The notes below the pieces were generated by a model. That model saw only the letters and a program-made list of their open reading frames with translations, was not told the origin of the DNA and searched no databases. From Diphasiastrum complanatum (Eukaryota > Streptophyta > Lycopodiopsida > Lycopodiales > Lycopodiaceae), in assembly GCA_029204225.1 (NCBI GenBank), contig CM055098.1:10429246-10493245 (forward strand): a stretch of DNA of 64,000 nt, in the 5' to 3' direction. Below are positions 32,561-44,541 of the stretch, in pieces. The position numbers were made by a program, and so were the translations under genes. Position 1 is the first letter of the stretch; each line of letters begins with the position of its first letter.

Positions 32561-34463
32561 GACTACGATATCAATTTCTGCTGAATGTGCTGATTATATG
32601 TTAGCAAGGAAGTGAAAAATAAAAAATAATTAAAACTTCGTGGCATGTGTATTGTAAGTATATACATGTTGAATTAAAATTTCAAAAATAGATTTTCCTC
32701 CTGATGATGTTCTAAAATCCAAAATTCTGCCCTTCCAATAAGATTGAAATGATAGTTTTGTTCTTTTGCTTTTTCGAAATGTTCCTTTTGATGATGGATG
32801 CATCAGAACCCAAGAGTTTTTTGAATATTTTTTTGGCACCCATAATCCAGTGTCATCTTTCTCACTGAAGAGAATCACAGAGTTGATTGAGGAGCACGGC
32901 TTCCTTGATGGCGCCAAAATTTGAAACACTGGACTATGAATCTGAGAATATGTGTAGGCGAAAAGCCATGAATCTGAAAATATGTGTAGGCCAAAATTTG
33001 AAACATTGAACTATTAATTGGCGCTACGAGTTAACTCTAGTTAACCTTGTAAACCATGATTTGACAATACATTAATTTTACATCAATTTTCTCAATCCAA
33101 CCACCTGTCATATTCATTTTCAACATTTTTGGGCCTCTTCGGGCAATGATGAGCTGGAAGGGCAGGCCTCAACATCCAGTAGCATTTCCACATGCTGCCC
33201 GACGAAACATTTTTATATTAAAAAAGTTTTTATTTTATTTATATCTGAGAAAAGCTATGTTACGTAGAAGCCTGATATCATGGTTTTTATTGGTCCACAT
33301 AGCTACGAAAATGAGAAAAAATAAAATAAAAAGGCATCTTTTTCAAAGGCCCTCGTCAGGCTCTAAGTTTCTCTAATGTACTACTAGCAATGATGAAATT
33401 GTATTCCATAGAGATTCTATTCATATCAACATTATAGATTATTGCGCTATGCCTCATGGATCCATTTCACAAGAGATTAAAGTGGCTTCTATGGATTCTC
33501 TAGAACTCAACTGCCAATATATAGTTCACATGCATTTTCAACATGCTTGAATGTGAATAACAATTGGAAATATTCTCTTAGTCAACCAACTCTCTATAGG
33601 AAGCTGATTTTAAAACATGTCATCAATCTGTATTAGTTCCTTTGGAGAGGTTTACATTGTTCAATAGATTCAGATGTGATCAATTTTCTATTGAGTAATC
33701 TCAACAATGATACTCTAATGTGGGAGAACCAAAATATTGAAATTGTCATTTCGATAGTTCAGCCTTGAGATTCATACACTTTCTCTCTAATCAATGTTTC
33801 AAGCATAATCATGGCCACTTATGGTTACCAAATCTTTGAAAAGAAATCTTTTGTGAAGTTCAAATTGGGGAAAATCAGAATTCAACTTTAATGAGAATAG
33901 TTGTGAAACACTTTTCAATGGAGCCGATTTGAGTTGGCCAAATTTGAATGAAGATTTATTTAGATTAATTATACTTTGGCCAATAATATGTTCGAAGACA
34001 TGCCTCATCATACGCCCTGAGTCTCATTCCTAATGTCGGCTATCTTGAACAACAACTCATGGCTACCATTGGTATTGGAACAATTGTAATTTTCTTCATC
34101 AAATTGGTCAAAAAACATGAATTGCCAACTGTGACAATAGAACCAGATGTAATGTAAAGACATCCAAGAGAATTAGAAAAAGAGGATGTTGCAATGATAC
34201 TCTCTATCCATTTCATGTAGATTAGTTGCCAAAAAAAGCAATATGCTACTTCATAAATCTCTTCTTTGACCATCATTTATTCATAGGATGATGGACTATA
34301 GAGTGAAGCCAACAAATGGATTCAATTCAACAAGTTTGGATCTACAACAATGCAACAAGTTTTGCACATGACATTTTCAATCATGATTACTTAACTGAGG
34401 TGATCAAGCTAATTAGACAAGCATCTTCATTTTTTAGGACAAAAATGTTGAAATAGGGGGGAG
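32561..34463 (+). other. Non-coding remainder of gypsy element; env-like scrap?
   Basis: No protease, RT or integrase is readable, so pol is deleted or decayed beyond recognition. Near 34010-34160 a plus frame ends LEQQLMATIGIGTIVIFFIK, then LVKKHELPTV and a stop: a hydrophobic segment followed by a short basic tail. Nothing else was recognised. Confidence 0.35.
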
Positions 34464-34920
34464 TGTAATGTACTTTTAGTACATTAGTGCTTATGAACAC
34501 ATTATAATATCCATTGTAAGCTTTGCTAGGCCCAAAATGAGCTAATAGCCTTAAGAATAAAGGTGGTTCCCTCTTTAGGCCCTCTAAAGTATTCAAATAA
34601 GGATAATAGACCAACAAGGGCCCATTTACATTTAATAAGACTAAACAAAGGCCAACTATCCTTCAAGATAGTTATGTTTAGTTAAGTTAGGGGATTTTCT
34701 ATAAGTAGGGCAAGAGACATCATTTGAAAAATCTTTTGGCTCATTTGCAAATGAGAAAGTTTGGCTTTCTCTTTGTGAATGTGAGCCTTGTGAATAGAGC
34801 TTGCTAGGTCTCATGTGCCAATCCACATGAATCTCATCCCATTTTGCTTTCATCCCTTCAATTCTATTGATGATTTCATGTAGCTCTATTTGTGAATTTG
34901 TTTTTATGGCTATATTAACA
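34464..34920 (+). repeat. LTR of a gypsy-type element
   Basis: The purine tract AATAGGGGGGAG is followed by TGTAATGTACTTTTAGTACATTAG. Inside are a TATA-like CTATAAGTAGGG near 34700 and a T-rich end near ATATTAACA. The start is well supported by the polypurine tract; the end is a guess. Confidence 0.55.
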
Positions 34921-35019
34921 TGAATGTTTTGTACTTCTCTTGATTATGGCTCTAGTTTCTTTACTATTGCTATTTGATTGGGTTTGGCACATGAGTGCTT
35001 CTGGCCCTTTCCTCCATGA

Positions 35020-35345
35020 TGATGTCTTTGCCTTTCTAGTTGTCTCATTTACTCTAGATGAGCTGCAACTTGCCCTCCTTTCTCTCCCTCTTGGAAAAAC
35101 TTTTGGTCCTAATGGGATTATTCCTAAGTTTTTCGTTAACTTCTGGTAGAAATTGGGACCCAACTTCTCCAGTTAGCACTCCATGTTCCTGATTCCCTCT
35201 CCCACTATGTCTTCAAAAAACTGGTCAAACTTATTCCTAAAAAGCCCCTTCCTCAAGCCCTAGCTGACATTGGCCCTCCTATAAAGTTTTGGCTCCTCTC
35301 TCTTGAATATTGTGTTGTCTACTGAGCAATTCATCAAAGGAAGTA
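35020..35345 (+). pseudogene. LINE (non-LTR) reverse transcriptase fragment
   Basis: The plus strand reads LDELQLALLSLPLGKTFGPN, then GIIPKFFVNFW, a TAG, KLGPNF, and after a frameshift KLIPKKPLPQALADIGPP. These match the first RT blocks of plant L1-like LINEs (KAPGPDG, FW, IPKK-ADxRPI). No endonuclease or later RT blocks are present. Confidence 0.75.
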
Positions 35346-35402
35346 ACTGAAGAAACAAAATGTTTCTAACTACAAAGCCTTGCTAGCTTTCAACCCTCAG
35401 CC

Positions 35403-36326
35403 TGACGAAGATGTTCGAGAACACAAAAGTCTAGAGACACGAAACACGAAAAGTTTCACGAACACGAAAGTCAAAGCAGACGAAGACGAACAGTTCGCGA
35501 ACACAAAAGATTCACGAACAAGAATCTTTTGTGGTCCAGTACGAGAGATGGCAAACGACCAAAACGAAACCAACGACGGAAACGAAACCTTCTCCTACCC
35601 TCCACGCTCCAAAGAGTGCCAACGAGATCATGCAAGTACCCAGAAGCACAGATATCTGATTTGATGGTATGACGGTAGGACGTCAGCAGATACATTTTAG
35701 GTCATGGCTAATCTACCACTCTTGTAATTCCCTGATTAGTTGTAGATGCTTAATCACTCTAATCTCATATTTACATAGAGCGACCATACTTACTGGATGA
35801 TACTTGACATATAGATCAACAGAATACACATACAGTGTAATGAAGTAGTCTGATGCTAGTAAGCAATCAAGACGAAATACAGACAACAAGTCCGCCTGCG
35901 TGCGAGACGAGCTCTGTGATCAGGATCCATAGAGATCCAATTGTTCGCTAGTAAAGCGAGACGATTACTCGTGAGAGAACCGTGTTTCTCCCACACCAAC
36001 GCACTGCGTGGATTTGCATGCAGTGCTTGAAGAAATCAGAGGGATCAATATAGATAATTCTTCATGTTGTGTCTGATCTCGAATGCAAATGCTTCTGCTG
36101 TTAATCGTGTGTCTGAGTTTTTTTGTTCTTTTTGAATTCCGCACCTTGGTTGAAACTATGTTGAAGGTTGTACTAGTTTCATAAACGTAGATCAGCAGTG
36201 CCTAACTACACTCTAGAGGACTGTAGGAGTGATTTAGCTGGCAGTGTCCAACGATCGCACCTGAACTCCATCTGAGTCGCAAGAGGATCATGGTTCTTCA
36301 CGAAAGCTTCACGATACTGATTCTCA
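35403..36326 (+). repeat. 5' LTR of copia element 4
   Basis: The LTR runs from TGACGAAGATGTTCGAG to TTCTCA just before the PBS. The first 200 bp have a degenerate CACGAACACGAAAG repeat. The stretch TCGCTAGTAAAGCGAGACGA near 35945 matches the minus strand at about 53490-53505. Start inferred. Confidence 0.5.
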
Positions 36327-36330
36327 TCAG

Positions 36331-36342
36331 TGGTATCAGAGC
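36331..36342 (+). other. Primer-binding site, copia element 4
   Basis: TGGTATCAGAGC is complementary to the 3' end of initiator tRNA-Met. It is followed after about 190 bp by gag. Confidence 0.88.
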
Positions 36343-36535
36343 AGGTCATCCTATCATATTCTGACATAGCCAAGAAGCTAGCAGATCCAGGAGGCCCAGC
36401 ATTCAAACTAACTTTCATCAACAAGAGAAAAACCTCCAAGAAGCAATGGCTTCAATCAGCAGCACGCAGAGCAAGATCTGCACAATACTTGATTCTTCAT
36501 GATCTAACTTTCTATCTTGGAAAGTTAAGACATAT

Positions 36536-37207
36536 TTGATACTCAAGGGCAAAGGACTATTCCCCTGGGTGGATGGCACAGAAGAAATGCCTACGATAAC
36601 AGGCAAGGAGCTACGTGAATGGAGGGAGAAAAATGACAAGGCAGTAGCCTTGCTATTATCTTCCATCGAAAATAGTCTCGCACTTGACCTGGCTACAGCT
36701 AAGGAGATGTGGGATGCATTACTCACCAGATTTCAGACGAAATCAAGAAGTCAAATCATGATGCTGGAAGATCAGTTGACGAATTTGCAGTGGGATGGAA
36801 AAGACCTCACTTCTTTCGTAAGAAAGATGAAGGATCTGTTTCTGTCACTACATAACTCTGGAGCAGAGAACGTTGTGTCAGCTCAGAAGCAGCTCACGTA
36901 CTTGTTGAGAGTCTTACCCAAATCATTCCAGATGACAAGAACCTTGCTCGCGAAAGATCCAGCCATGAACCTCGAAAAGGCGATTGTCGAAATTTGAGAG
37001 GAAGTCGAGGCCAGAGAACATCTTGATCACAAAGATGGTTCTGACCAGGCCCTCTACGGCAACAAAGAAAAATCAAAGAAGCAATTTAAGCCTAAGAGGG
37101 AGTCCAATCAGAGGCAGGATTGTGACCAGCAAACAGAGGGAACAAGCAAAGGCAACTGGAAGACCAAAGGGAGGTCGAAACAACAAGGTGCAGACAAGAA
37201 GACTTGT
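36536..37207 (+). pseudogene. Copia element 4 gag
   Basis: The first frame has LPWVDGT-like text, EWREKNDKAVALLLSSI, AKEMWDALLTRFQ and MMLEDQLTNLQWDG, a UBN2-type copia gag, up to IVEI at 36997. Basic linker sequence up to the knuckle follows in other frames. Upstream gag text (SWKVKTYL) sits in another frame. Confidence 0.82.
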
Positions 37208-38002
37208 GTGAGATGCAGAAGAGACGGGCATACAGTAGATACCTACTGGCTCAATCCCAAGATTGAGTGTATCCATTTCCATAAGAAGGGTCATGCAGCC
37301 ATAGGATTTAATCTTAGTAACTATGATCCTTCCTTATATGTCAAGTTTTTTGATAAAGATATTGTCATTCTTCTTATTTATGTTGATGATATCATTTTGA
37401 CAGGAAGTAGTATCAAGTTAGTTGAGGAAACCAAGATTGCACTTGGAAAAGAGTTCAAGATGCAAGGTCTTGGAAAAATTCACTATATTATAGGATTAGA
37501 GATTGACTTTTTTAAAGATAAAACTTTTGTATGTCAATCCAAGTATGCTCTTTCAATATTAAAGAAGTTCAATATGTTGAATTGTAAGAGTATAGAAACA
37601 CCGATATCTTGGCTTTTCAAAAAGCAAGATACTGTATCACTCTCATCATGTGAAGCTGAGTACAAGACACTCATTACAACAACAAAGGAAGTGCTTTGGA
37701 TCAAGAGGTTACTAGTGGAACTAAAGATAACCTTGGAAGAGGATCTACCTATGATCATGTGTGACAACATTTCAGCCCAAGCCCTTGCCAACAACCCGAT
37801 ATTCCATGCAAGGAGCAAGCATATCGAAGTTGCACATCACTTCGTGAGAGAGAAGCTCATTGGAGGGGAAATCAATTTGGAGCACATCGACACATCATCT
37901 TGCATTGCTAATATGCTCAGCAAACCTTTGAGCAAAAGTTCCTTCATCAAGCATAGAGCCAATCTTGGAGTTATACCAAGATCCATGTTCAAATCAATAT
38001 AG
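37208..38002 (+). pseudogene. Copia element 4: knuckle fused to RT and RNase H
   Basis: An uninterrupted 264-codon frame. Residues 1-36 are knuckle-like (CRRDGHTVDTYW, CIHFHKKGH). From residue 37 it is the late RT domain: DPSLYVKFF, LLIYVDDIILTGSS with the catalytic YVDD, MQGLGKIHYIIGLEI, SKYALSILKKFNM. At SIETPIS it jumps to RNase H (FKKQDTVSLSSCEAEYKTL, ICDN-like, SKHIEVAHHFVREKL, ANMLSKPLS). Protease, integrase, early RT and part of RNase H are therefore missing, yet the frame stays open. It is a deletion derivative that cannot work alone. Confidence 0.88.
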
Positions 38003-38019
38003 ATTATTTTTAGGAGGAG

Positions 38020-38790
38020 TGTTAAAATTGGAAAAAGAAATCATATTGATTTCTTGGCTTGCTACCAATGTTGTACCGTGCAAGTATGTAGCTCATAAAT
38101 GCAAAATGCCAAGTTTGGCCTACATAGAACTCAAGCTACATGGTTATGTAATGTCTAGTTTGAAGAATACAACTTGCATATAGTTTGTAGACATAGAATT
38201 GGCAAATTCATGCTTGTAGAAACTCGTGGCAATTCACATGCATTAATTGTAAGTGATCCATAGTGACATGCAAGGCATGCACAAAGTATAATGGACACAT
38301 GCATGATGATTTGTACTTTGTTAGTTAGAACTAGTACACTTGTAAAAAGTTGGTAGAATTTCATGCATGGCAAGTGACAAATGTCACATAGACTCTAGAT
38401 GTCACTTTAGTTGTCATCTTGGAATGGATAGATGTGGTTCTACCTCGAGCTACCTCAAACTCCATAAATATGTGTAGCTCTCCTCACAATCAATGATGAA
38501 GAACCAAAGTTTTGTAGTTATCTCATGCCATTTTGGATCTAAACTATTTTGCTTGTTATCTCTCTAGTTGTCTCTCTCTAACTCGTGTTGAAGCTAATGC
38601 TAATACACTAAAATCTTATACTTTTGTTCATTCTTTGATTCATTGCTATCATAATCTTATGCTTAGCATTGTGGTTAAGCCATTTCTTCTGAACTAGATA
38701 TTGTTAAACAATCTAGCATTAGGTTACTGTGCTAATCACAAAGCTTAATCAAGATCAATCATACTTGTGGACATTCCCCACACGTGTGAA
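38020..38790 (+). repeat. 3' LTR of copia element 4
   Basis: The polypurine tract AGGAGGAG is followed by TGTTAAAATTGGAAAAAG right after the RNase H stop. This LTR is not alike to the one at 35403-36326, so the two ends belong to different families. The end near 38790 is uncertain. Confidence 0.5.
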
Positions 38791-40158
38791 TTTTGGAAAA
38801 TTTCTCATTTGGATTCTAGGCTCTTTTGTGGGCAAATTTGGCTTGTTTTCCATGATTTTGGCACAAAATTGATGGTAGAATTCAAAATCCAACAAGTTTA
38901 GATCAATTTGTTGGTTATAACTCTATATATTGGATTGCATGTGGATTTGGAAAACGTTCTTGCCATTTAGTTCCAATTGGGCATGGTGAAAAAACCTGAA
39001 AGGGCCAAAATTCATGATTTTTGCTTGTTTTTTTCATGAAATTGGATGGTAGGAGGTTGTTGGACATCAATTGAATCATAGTCTTTTGAAGCTATCCTTG
39101 AAGTTAGAGCCAAGAATTCCAGCAATTGGGTTATAGAAAGTCAAAAAGTGTCAAAAATTGACCAATTTTGGTGAATTTTGGGGGGTGGATTTCTCTAAAT
39201 CCATAAAAGGATCATTTTGGATTATTTGCAGCATGATTTGTATTCCTTTTACCTTTCCAGCAAGCTATTAGACCTGTAAATTGATGGGTAGAGGCTTATG
39301 TTTCAATTCCATGAAGTTTGTAGCAATTTTGACTTCTAGAAATCAAGAATTCATGGTTTTCAGCCCATACTGCTTCGTAGGACCTGTATGAAGGCTTCAT
39401 GGAACTCTTAGACACCATTTAAGACTGTTTGAATCATCTCTTTTAGGCTTGGTTGAGTGTTTGCAAGTTTTTAGGCAGATTGGGCTTGAAAAAGTGTGCC
39501 TTCCTATAGGTCTTTTGGCTGTTCTGAACTCACACGTGTGAATCCTAGGTGGCAGGCTGACATGGCAAGTGTCTTGTTCACTAGGTCTCCCTCTGTTTAG
39601 AGTTTTACAGCACCCAATTTGGTGTCCTGTAGCCAAAGATATGATCATCTAAAGTTTTGAGATTTTGTGAGCAAAATTGGTATTGATTCTGAAATGTATG
39701 TGTGGTTTGGATCTGTTTTGAGTGGTTATACGCATGTACTCTGACTGATAGATACAAAACTGGGTTTTATAGCTGACAATTTCCGTAGAATTTGATTTTA
39801 CATAAAATTTCGTAAATGTGAAAAATCAGTTTAATGTAGCATGCTTGATGGACATTGATGTAGTAAAATTAAGAATCGAACAGTGAATCAAATTTTCGAT
39901 TTCGATTGCTTAATATAACTGACAGTGGGTTTTTACAAATTTTTAAGAAAACGTAAAAAAAAATTTAAAAAAAAATTAAAGTGTGAAAATTCAAATTTTT
40001 TAGTTTTTTTCAGTTTCTTGTAATATCTATGAAATTGACTAAAAATAGTGATTTGACCATGCTAGAGTCAATTTCAGTCAATTTTGGTCAACTGTACTTC
40101 ACTATAAGCTAATCTGATATTAACTAAATCTAGTAATCTTCAAGATAGATATATCGAG
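38791..40158 (+). other. AT-rich leader of a gypsy element, no gene
   Basis: Long AT-rich DNA with recurring words such as CATGATTTT and AATTTTG. It may be the LTR and leader of the gypsy element whose gag begins at 40159. No PBS was recognised. Confidence 0.3.
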
Positions 40159-41021
40159 ATGGCCGAAGAAACTTTAAATCAAGCTGCGAATCCAGGTGCG
40201 CCATCTTATATGGTGATTTGTCAGTAGTTGAGGACGATGCTCCATGATATGAATAATCGTAATCAGATGAGAGATCAACAAATGGAGGTTCCATTGAATC
40301 AAGTCAAATTGATGTCTTCACCCAATCTCGGTTTTCAACCGGAGGTTTATGCGGGAGAGAAGAAGGAGAAAAATCCTGAAGTCATTGAGGACTGGTTGGC
40401 CAAGTGGAGTAGTTACTTCAATCTGCACGGTGTTTCGATGAGAAGAAAATTGAAAGTGTCGTGATGTTCTTACGTGGCAAAGCGTCATCGTGGTGGCGAG
40501 ATTTACCGATGAAGCCAACTACTTGGGATGCGTTTGCGGAAGTTTTCAAGAAAGCTTTCATAGTTGTTGATGACGTTGACTACTACCTGAAGTTCGTGAA
40601 CTGTAGGATGGGTACAAAGAGTTTAGACTCTTATATCCATGAATTCATGGACCTATGGAATAAGGTTCCATCATTCGATGCGAAGTTGGCGCTTTGGCAG
40701 TGTGTCCTAGGTTTGCCAGCCGACTATCAGAACGAATGTAGGCGAAATGTGCTTCAAGACCTCGAGGATGCGTTTCGAATTGCGAAAGCATATGATTCCA
40801 CAGTGGTGGCATCCAGGAAGCAGTTTGCGCAAATTCCAACCACTTTGAAAACCAAGAAGGGTAAGAAGCGCGGTCCTGACCAAGCAAAATATCTTGATGA
40901 AGTAGATCAGCAGCATCGAAACTTAGGAAGCCAGAGAGAAAGAGATTTAAGAAATCTATGTCCCGGGAAAAGGCTAAGAAAGAGAACTTATGTTTCGTCT
41001 ATAAGAAGCATGGACATATGA
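40159..41021 (+). pseudogene. Ty3/gypsy gag
   Basis: MAEETLNQAANPGAP, a TAG, then LRTMLHDMNNRNQMRDQQME, VIEDWLAKWSSYFNLHGVS, and after a one-base shift MMFLRGKASSWWRDLPMKPT, WDAFAEVFKKAF, DSYIHEFMDLWNKVP and CVLGLPADYQNECRRNV. This is the gypsy gag core (LRGxAxxWW, FxxxF). It has at least one stop and two shifts. Confidence 0.86.
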
Positions 41022-41257
41022 TGAAATTTTGTCCAGAAAGGAAGAAAGTGTCTGCTCACATGATTGAGATCCCAAGAGGCAATGATAAGACTTTGGAAAC
41101 CAACCTGACTAATTGTGAGTGTGAATGTTCTTTTAGTACTATTTCTTTCTTGCCTAATGAACTTTTATATTTAATTGGCACAAGTAAAGATCAGGAAGTA
41201 AGTATTTTATTGGACAATGGTTCAACTCATAATTTTGTTAATTCTCGTCTTGTGTAG
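40958..41257 (+). pseudogene. Ty3/gypsy knuckle and protease active site
   Basis: CFVYKKHGHMMKFCP is a knuckle with the second Cys changed to Tyr. VSILLDNGSTHNFVNSRLV is the retropepsin site with DNG in place of DSG. A TAG at the end splits it from the next frame, which continues without a shift in sense. Confidence 0.85.
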
Positions 41258-41266
41258 AAACTCAGC

Positions 41267-41986
41267 TTGGAAACTGAAGCCAGCAATCATAGATATAAAG
41301 TTTATTTAGCTTCAAGAGTAGAGTTGGAGACTTGGAACGTAAAAGTCCCAAAGCTCTCAGTTTTGATGCAAGGACACACAAAATTAGTAAATTTTCAAGT
41401 TTTAGACCTAGCTCGTACTACTTTAATCTTAGGTTATGAATGGTTATTTAGTATATCGCCTTCTCTGTTAATTAATTTTGAGAAGAATGTTCTCACTTTC
41501 AAGGAGGATGACAAGGTAGTTACATTATTTGGCAGTAATTTTGTACGTCCGTTGGATAAGATTTTTACAGTTAATAAAATGGAGACATTGGATTATTTTG
41601 AGTATAAAGTTTTTTCAATATGTGCTATTCTAGTTGTGGATGTTCCTGAAATGAATCTTAATGGTTGTGATTTCTTCGCAATTCTTAACTCAGTAAATTT
41701 AGATCATGAACAAGCAATGAAAGAACAGATCATAAATGAATTTAGGAATGTTTTTCCATCTGAATTACCTCGTGGTTTACTACCTTCTAGGTCAGTAGAC
41801 CACATGATTGAGTTAATTCCAAGAAGTCAACCTGTCTCTAGACAACCTTATAGGTTCTCTCAGAAAGAGGAGACAAAGATTTCAAATCAAATAGAAAACT
41901 ATCTGAGGATGAGACATATACAACCTAGTAAATCACCATGGGGCGCTCCTGTTCTTCTTAAAGCGAAGAAAGATGGAAGTTTCTAG
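41267..41986 (+). pseudogene. Ty3/gypsy protease end and RT start
   Basis: VLDLARTTLILGYEWLFSI is the protease flap and LGxxWL region. Later come EFRNVFPSELPRGLLPSR, DHMIELIPRSQPVSRQPYR and PSKSPWGAPVLLKAKKDGSF, the first RT block of gypsy elements. Then TAG (in place of Arg), MCLD, and the sequence becomes copia. Confidence 0.87.
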
Positions 41987-42511
41987 ATGTGTCTGGATGA
42001 TACATTGTTGTTTGGCAACAATATTGCTCTGACAAAAGATACAAAGAGGATGTTGTCCCAAGAATTCGGTATCACAAATTTTGGAGAAGCTCACTATTGT
42101 CTCGAGATTCAAATCCACAGAGACAGAAATCGAAGACTTCTATATATCACCTAGTAGAGGTCCTTTTATAACTTGTTGATGAAGTTCAATTTTATAGATT
42201 GCAAGCCTGTATATAATCCCATGGATCCAGGTCTCAGATTATCCAAGGTGCCCTCATACTAATGTGGAGAAGGCATAAATGAAGGGCTATCCATACCAAT
42301 CTATTATTGGATTTCTGATGTAGACTAGGCCAGATCTTGCATACGCCATCAGTTCCTTGAGTCAATACATAACCAATCCTGACATGATCCATTGGAAAAC
42401 TCTTGTCAAAGTTATCAGATATGTACGAGCCACTACAGACCTATGCCTTTGCTATGGTGATGGAGATCCATCCGATATCCATACTCTTTATGGATATACA
42501 TATACAAATTG
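41987..42511 (+). pseudogene. Copia RT and RNase H fragment fused to gypsy RT
   Basis: DDTLLFGNNIALTKDTKRML, FGITNFGEAHYCLEIQIHRD, a stop, then YQSIIGFLM and TRPDLAYAISSLSQYITNPD, HWKTLVKVIRYVRATTDLCL. These are the YVDD-downstream RT blocks and connection of a copia element. Several stops are present. It ends where an LTR begins at 42512. Confidence 0.86.
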
Positions 42512-42773
42512 TGTTAGAAATCAATGATAAACTTCATTGTTACTGTTTATGATGCACATTAATGTTGACAGCTGTGACCAGCTGTCAATAGCCGTAGGCT
42601 AGTCTATTAGTCTACTCGTAGGTTTTCTCTCTCTATCAGGGTTCAGGGTTTATTTGTACATTTTACATTTTGTACGAGTTAGTTTGATAGAGTGACAGTA
42701 CGTGTTCTTCTTCCGTCTTCTTGTGGTGATTTCTTATGGTGAATGCTTGATGTTGCATATCTAATTCTTGACA
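42512..42773 (+). repeat. Short LTR preceding copia PBS
   Basis: TGTTAGAAATC to TTCTTGACA, about 262 bp, followed immediately by TGGTATCAGAGC. It differs from the LTR at 47036, so it is not the 5' partner of that LTR. Confidence 0.55.
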
Positions 42774-42785
42774 TGGTATCAGAGC
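42774..42785 (+). other. Primer-binding site, initiator tRNA-Met type
   Basis: TGGTATCAGAGC directly follows the short LTR. The next gag begins only at 43634, after a long leader with a tandem repeat and a GTTGAGTGGGGGAGA purine tract near 43015. Confidence 0.85.
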
Positions 42786-43323
42786 AGCGATAGTCCTACA
42801 TGCCTGATCAATGGATACAGCTTGTCACAAGCTCCGCAACGAAGTGAGAAAGTCCTTCACAAGAGGTGAAAGCTTGGAGAGACAAAAACGGCTGGAAGAA
42901 GTTCTTCTTTGGTGTATTTTGTAGGGTTGGAGCTCAGAATCATCAGTGGGGAACAAAAGCACAGTCCCAAAGGCATCAGAAAGGCCGGGACAGCATCAGA
43001 CAGATTGAAAATCTGTTGAGTGGGGGAGATTTTTACAATACCTTTGAGTTATTGTGGAAAGTGCTATTTGTGTGAGAGGTTTGCCAAGAAATCTCTCATT
43101 TGTCTGTTTGGAGTACCGCAAATCACACTAGACAATGTCTAGTACTACCATTCAGATTTAGAAGGCTTCATACTTTTCACATTACTGATCTCTGTCTTTT
43201 GAACGATCACACATTTCGAAATCTTTGCAAAGAGGAGGCGGCATAGCCACCGCGCCGAAGTGGGAAATCTAGAATATTCCCTCTGAAAGTTCTTATATTC
43301 CCTCTATTTTTTATTTTTTCCGT

Positions 43324-43575
43324 ACCAATATTGGATCGACGCGCCAGAGGCAGGAAAAATATTGAGCAGTCGTACATCCGCGCGTCATACATATATAGCA
43401 TATCCCTACCAATATCGGATCGATGCGCTAGAGGTAAAGAAAACCAAGAGCAGTCGTACATCCGCGCGTCATACCGATATCACATATCAATACCAATATC
43501 GAAGCGACGCGCCAGAGGTAAAGAGAATTCCGAGCAGTCGTGCAGCGCGTCGTACCGATATCAGGTGTACAACCA
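43324..43575 (+). repeat. 84-bp tandem repeat, about three units
   Basis: Units start at ACCAATAT near 43324, 43408 and 43492. Each has GGATCGA-GCG, CAGAGG, GAGCAGTCGTACATCCGCGCGTC. 84 is a multiple of three, so one frame shows a 28-residue repeat (QSYIRASY and similar). It lies in the leader ahead of copia element 5 gag. Confidence 0.85.
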
Positions 43576-43633
43576 AAAATTTACAGTTCTGTGGTGTGAA
43601 TAAATTTTGTAATCCAGACTCATCTATCCAGTA

Positions 43634-44541
43634 ATGGCAACTCTAAGCGAGAGTGTTCTTAATGAGTCAAGCAAATTGGAAGGTGCCGGCAACTATGCAG
43701 TTTGGAAATTCAAACTGAAGAACATTTTGATGGAAAAGGAGCTAGGGAGATCGTGACAAGTGAAGAGACAAGACCAGTGATTGAAGAAGATCAGCGGGCA
43801 TTTGATAGGAGAAGACGGAAAGCCCAAAATGTCATCAACTTATTAGTTAGAGATGCAATTATTTTCTATATTTCAGATTCAGAAGCACCAAAAGAAGCGT
43901 GGGATACATTGAAGGCATTGTTTGAGACGACAAATACATCTCGAATATTATTTTTAGAGACAAAGTTGCATACATTGCGGATGGATGATGGTGCAACTAT
44001 TGCCGATCACATACTGAAGATCAAAGAGATCCGTGATCAATTAGCAGCTGTTGGAGAGCAAGTACAAGATCATGAGATTGTGCAATTGACATTGAATAGT
44101 CTGAGTGAGTCACATCAGATGTTTGTGATGAGTATAGCCACAAGAGAAAATCTTCCAACCTATGAGGAACTAGGTGGATTGCTTTTGCAAGAAGAGCAAC
44201 GTCAAGAGAACTTGAATCATCGTAACAGGAGCTATGATCAAGCTCTTGCAGTTAGCGGACGAGGTGGAAGATTTGGCCGTGGAAAGTATCAATCGAGAGG
44301 AGGAAACTCAAGTCGAGGATCATTTCAACAATTTCATGAGCAAGTCAATGATAGTCCGAATCGAGGTAATTGGAATCAAGACCGAGGTCAAGGACGCGGC
44401 TATTCAAGACAAAATAAACCTGGAAATTGTAGGTACTGCAACAAATCTGGTCACTGGGAGCGTGAATGCTTCAAGAAACAGAAGGAAATGGAACAAAGAA
44501 AAGACAAATGGCAAGCGGATAATTATGCTGATCAACATTAA
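43634..44541 (+). pseudogene. Copia element 5 gag with zinc knuckle
   Basis: MATLSESVLNESSKLEGAGN, YAVWKFKLKNILMEKEL in one frame, then after a shift near 43740 a 250-codon frame: NVINLLVRDAIIFYISDSEA, AWDTLKALFETTNTSRI, LTLNSLSESHQMFVMSIATR, a Gly/Arg-rich stretch (RGGRFGRGKYQSRGG), and CRYCNKSGHWERECF, a complete CX2CX4HX4C knuckle. TAA at 44539 ends it, but the same frame continues in pol. Confidence 0.9.
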
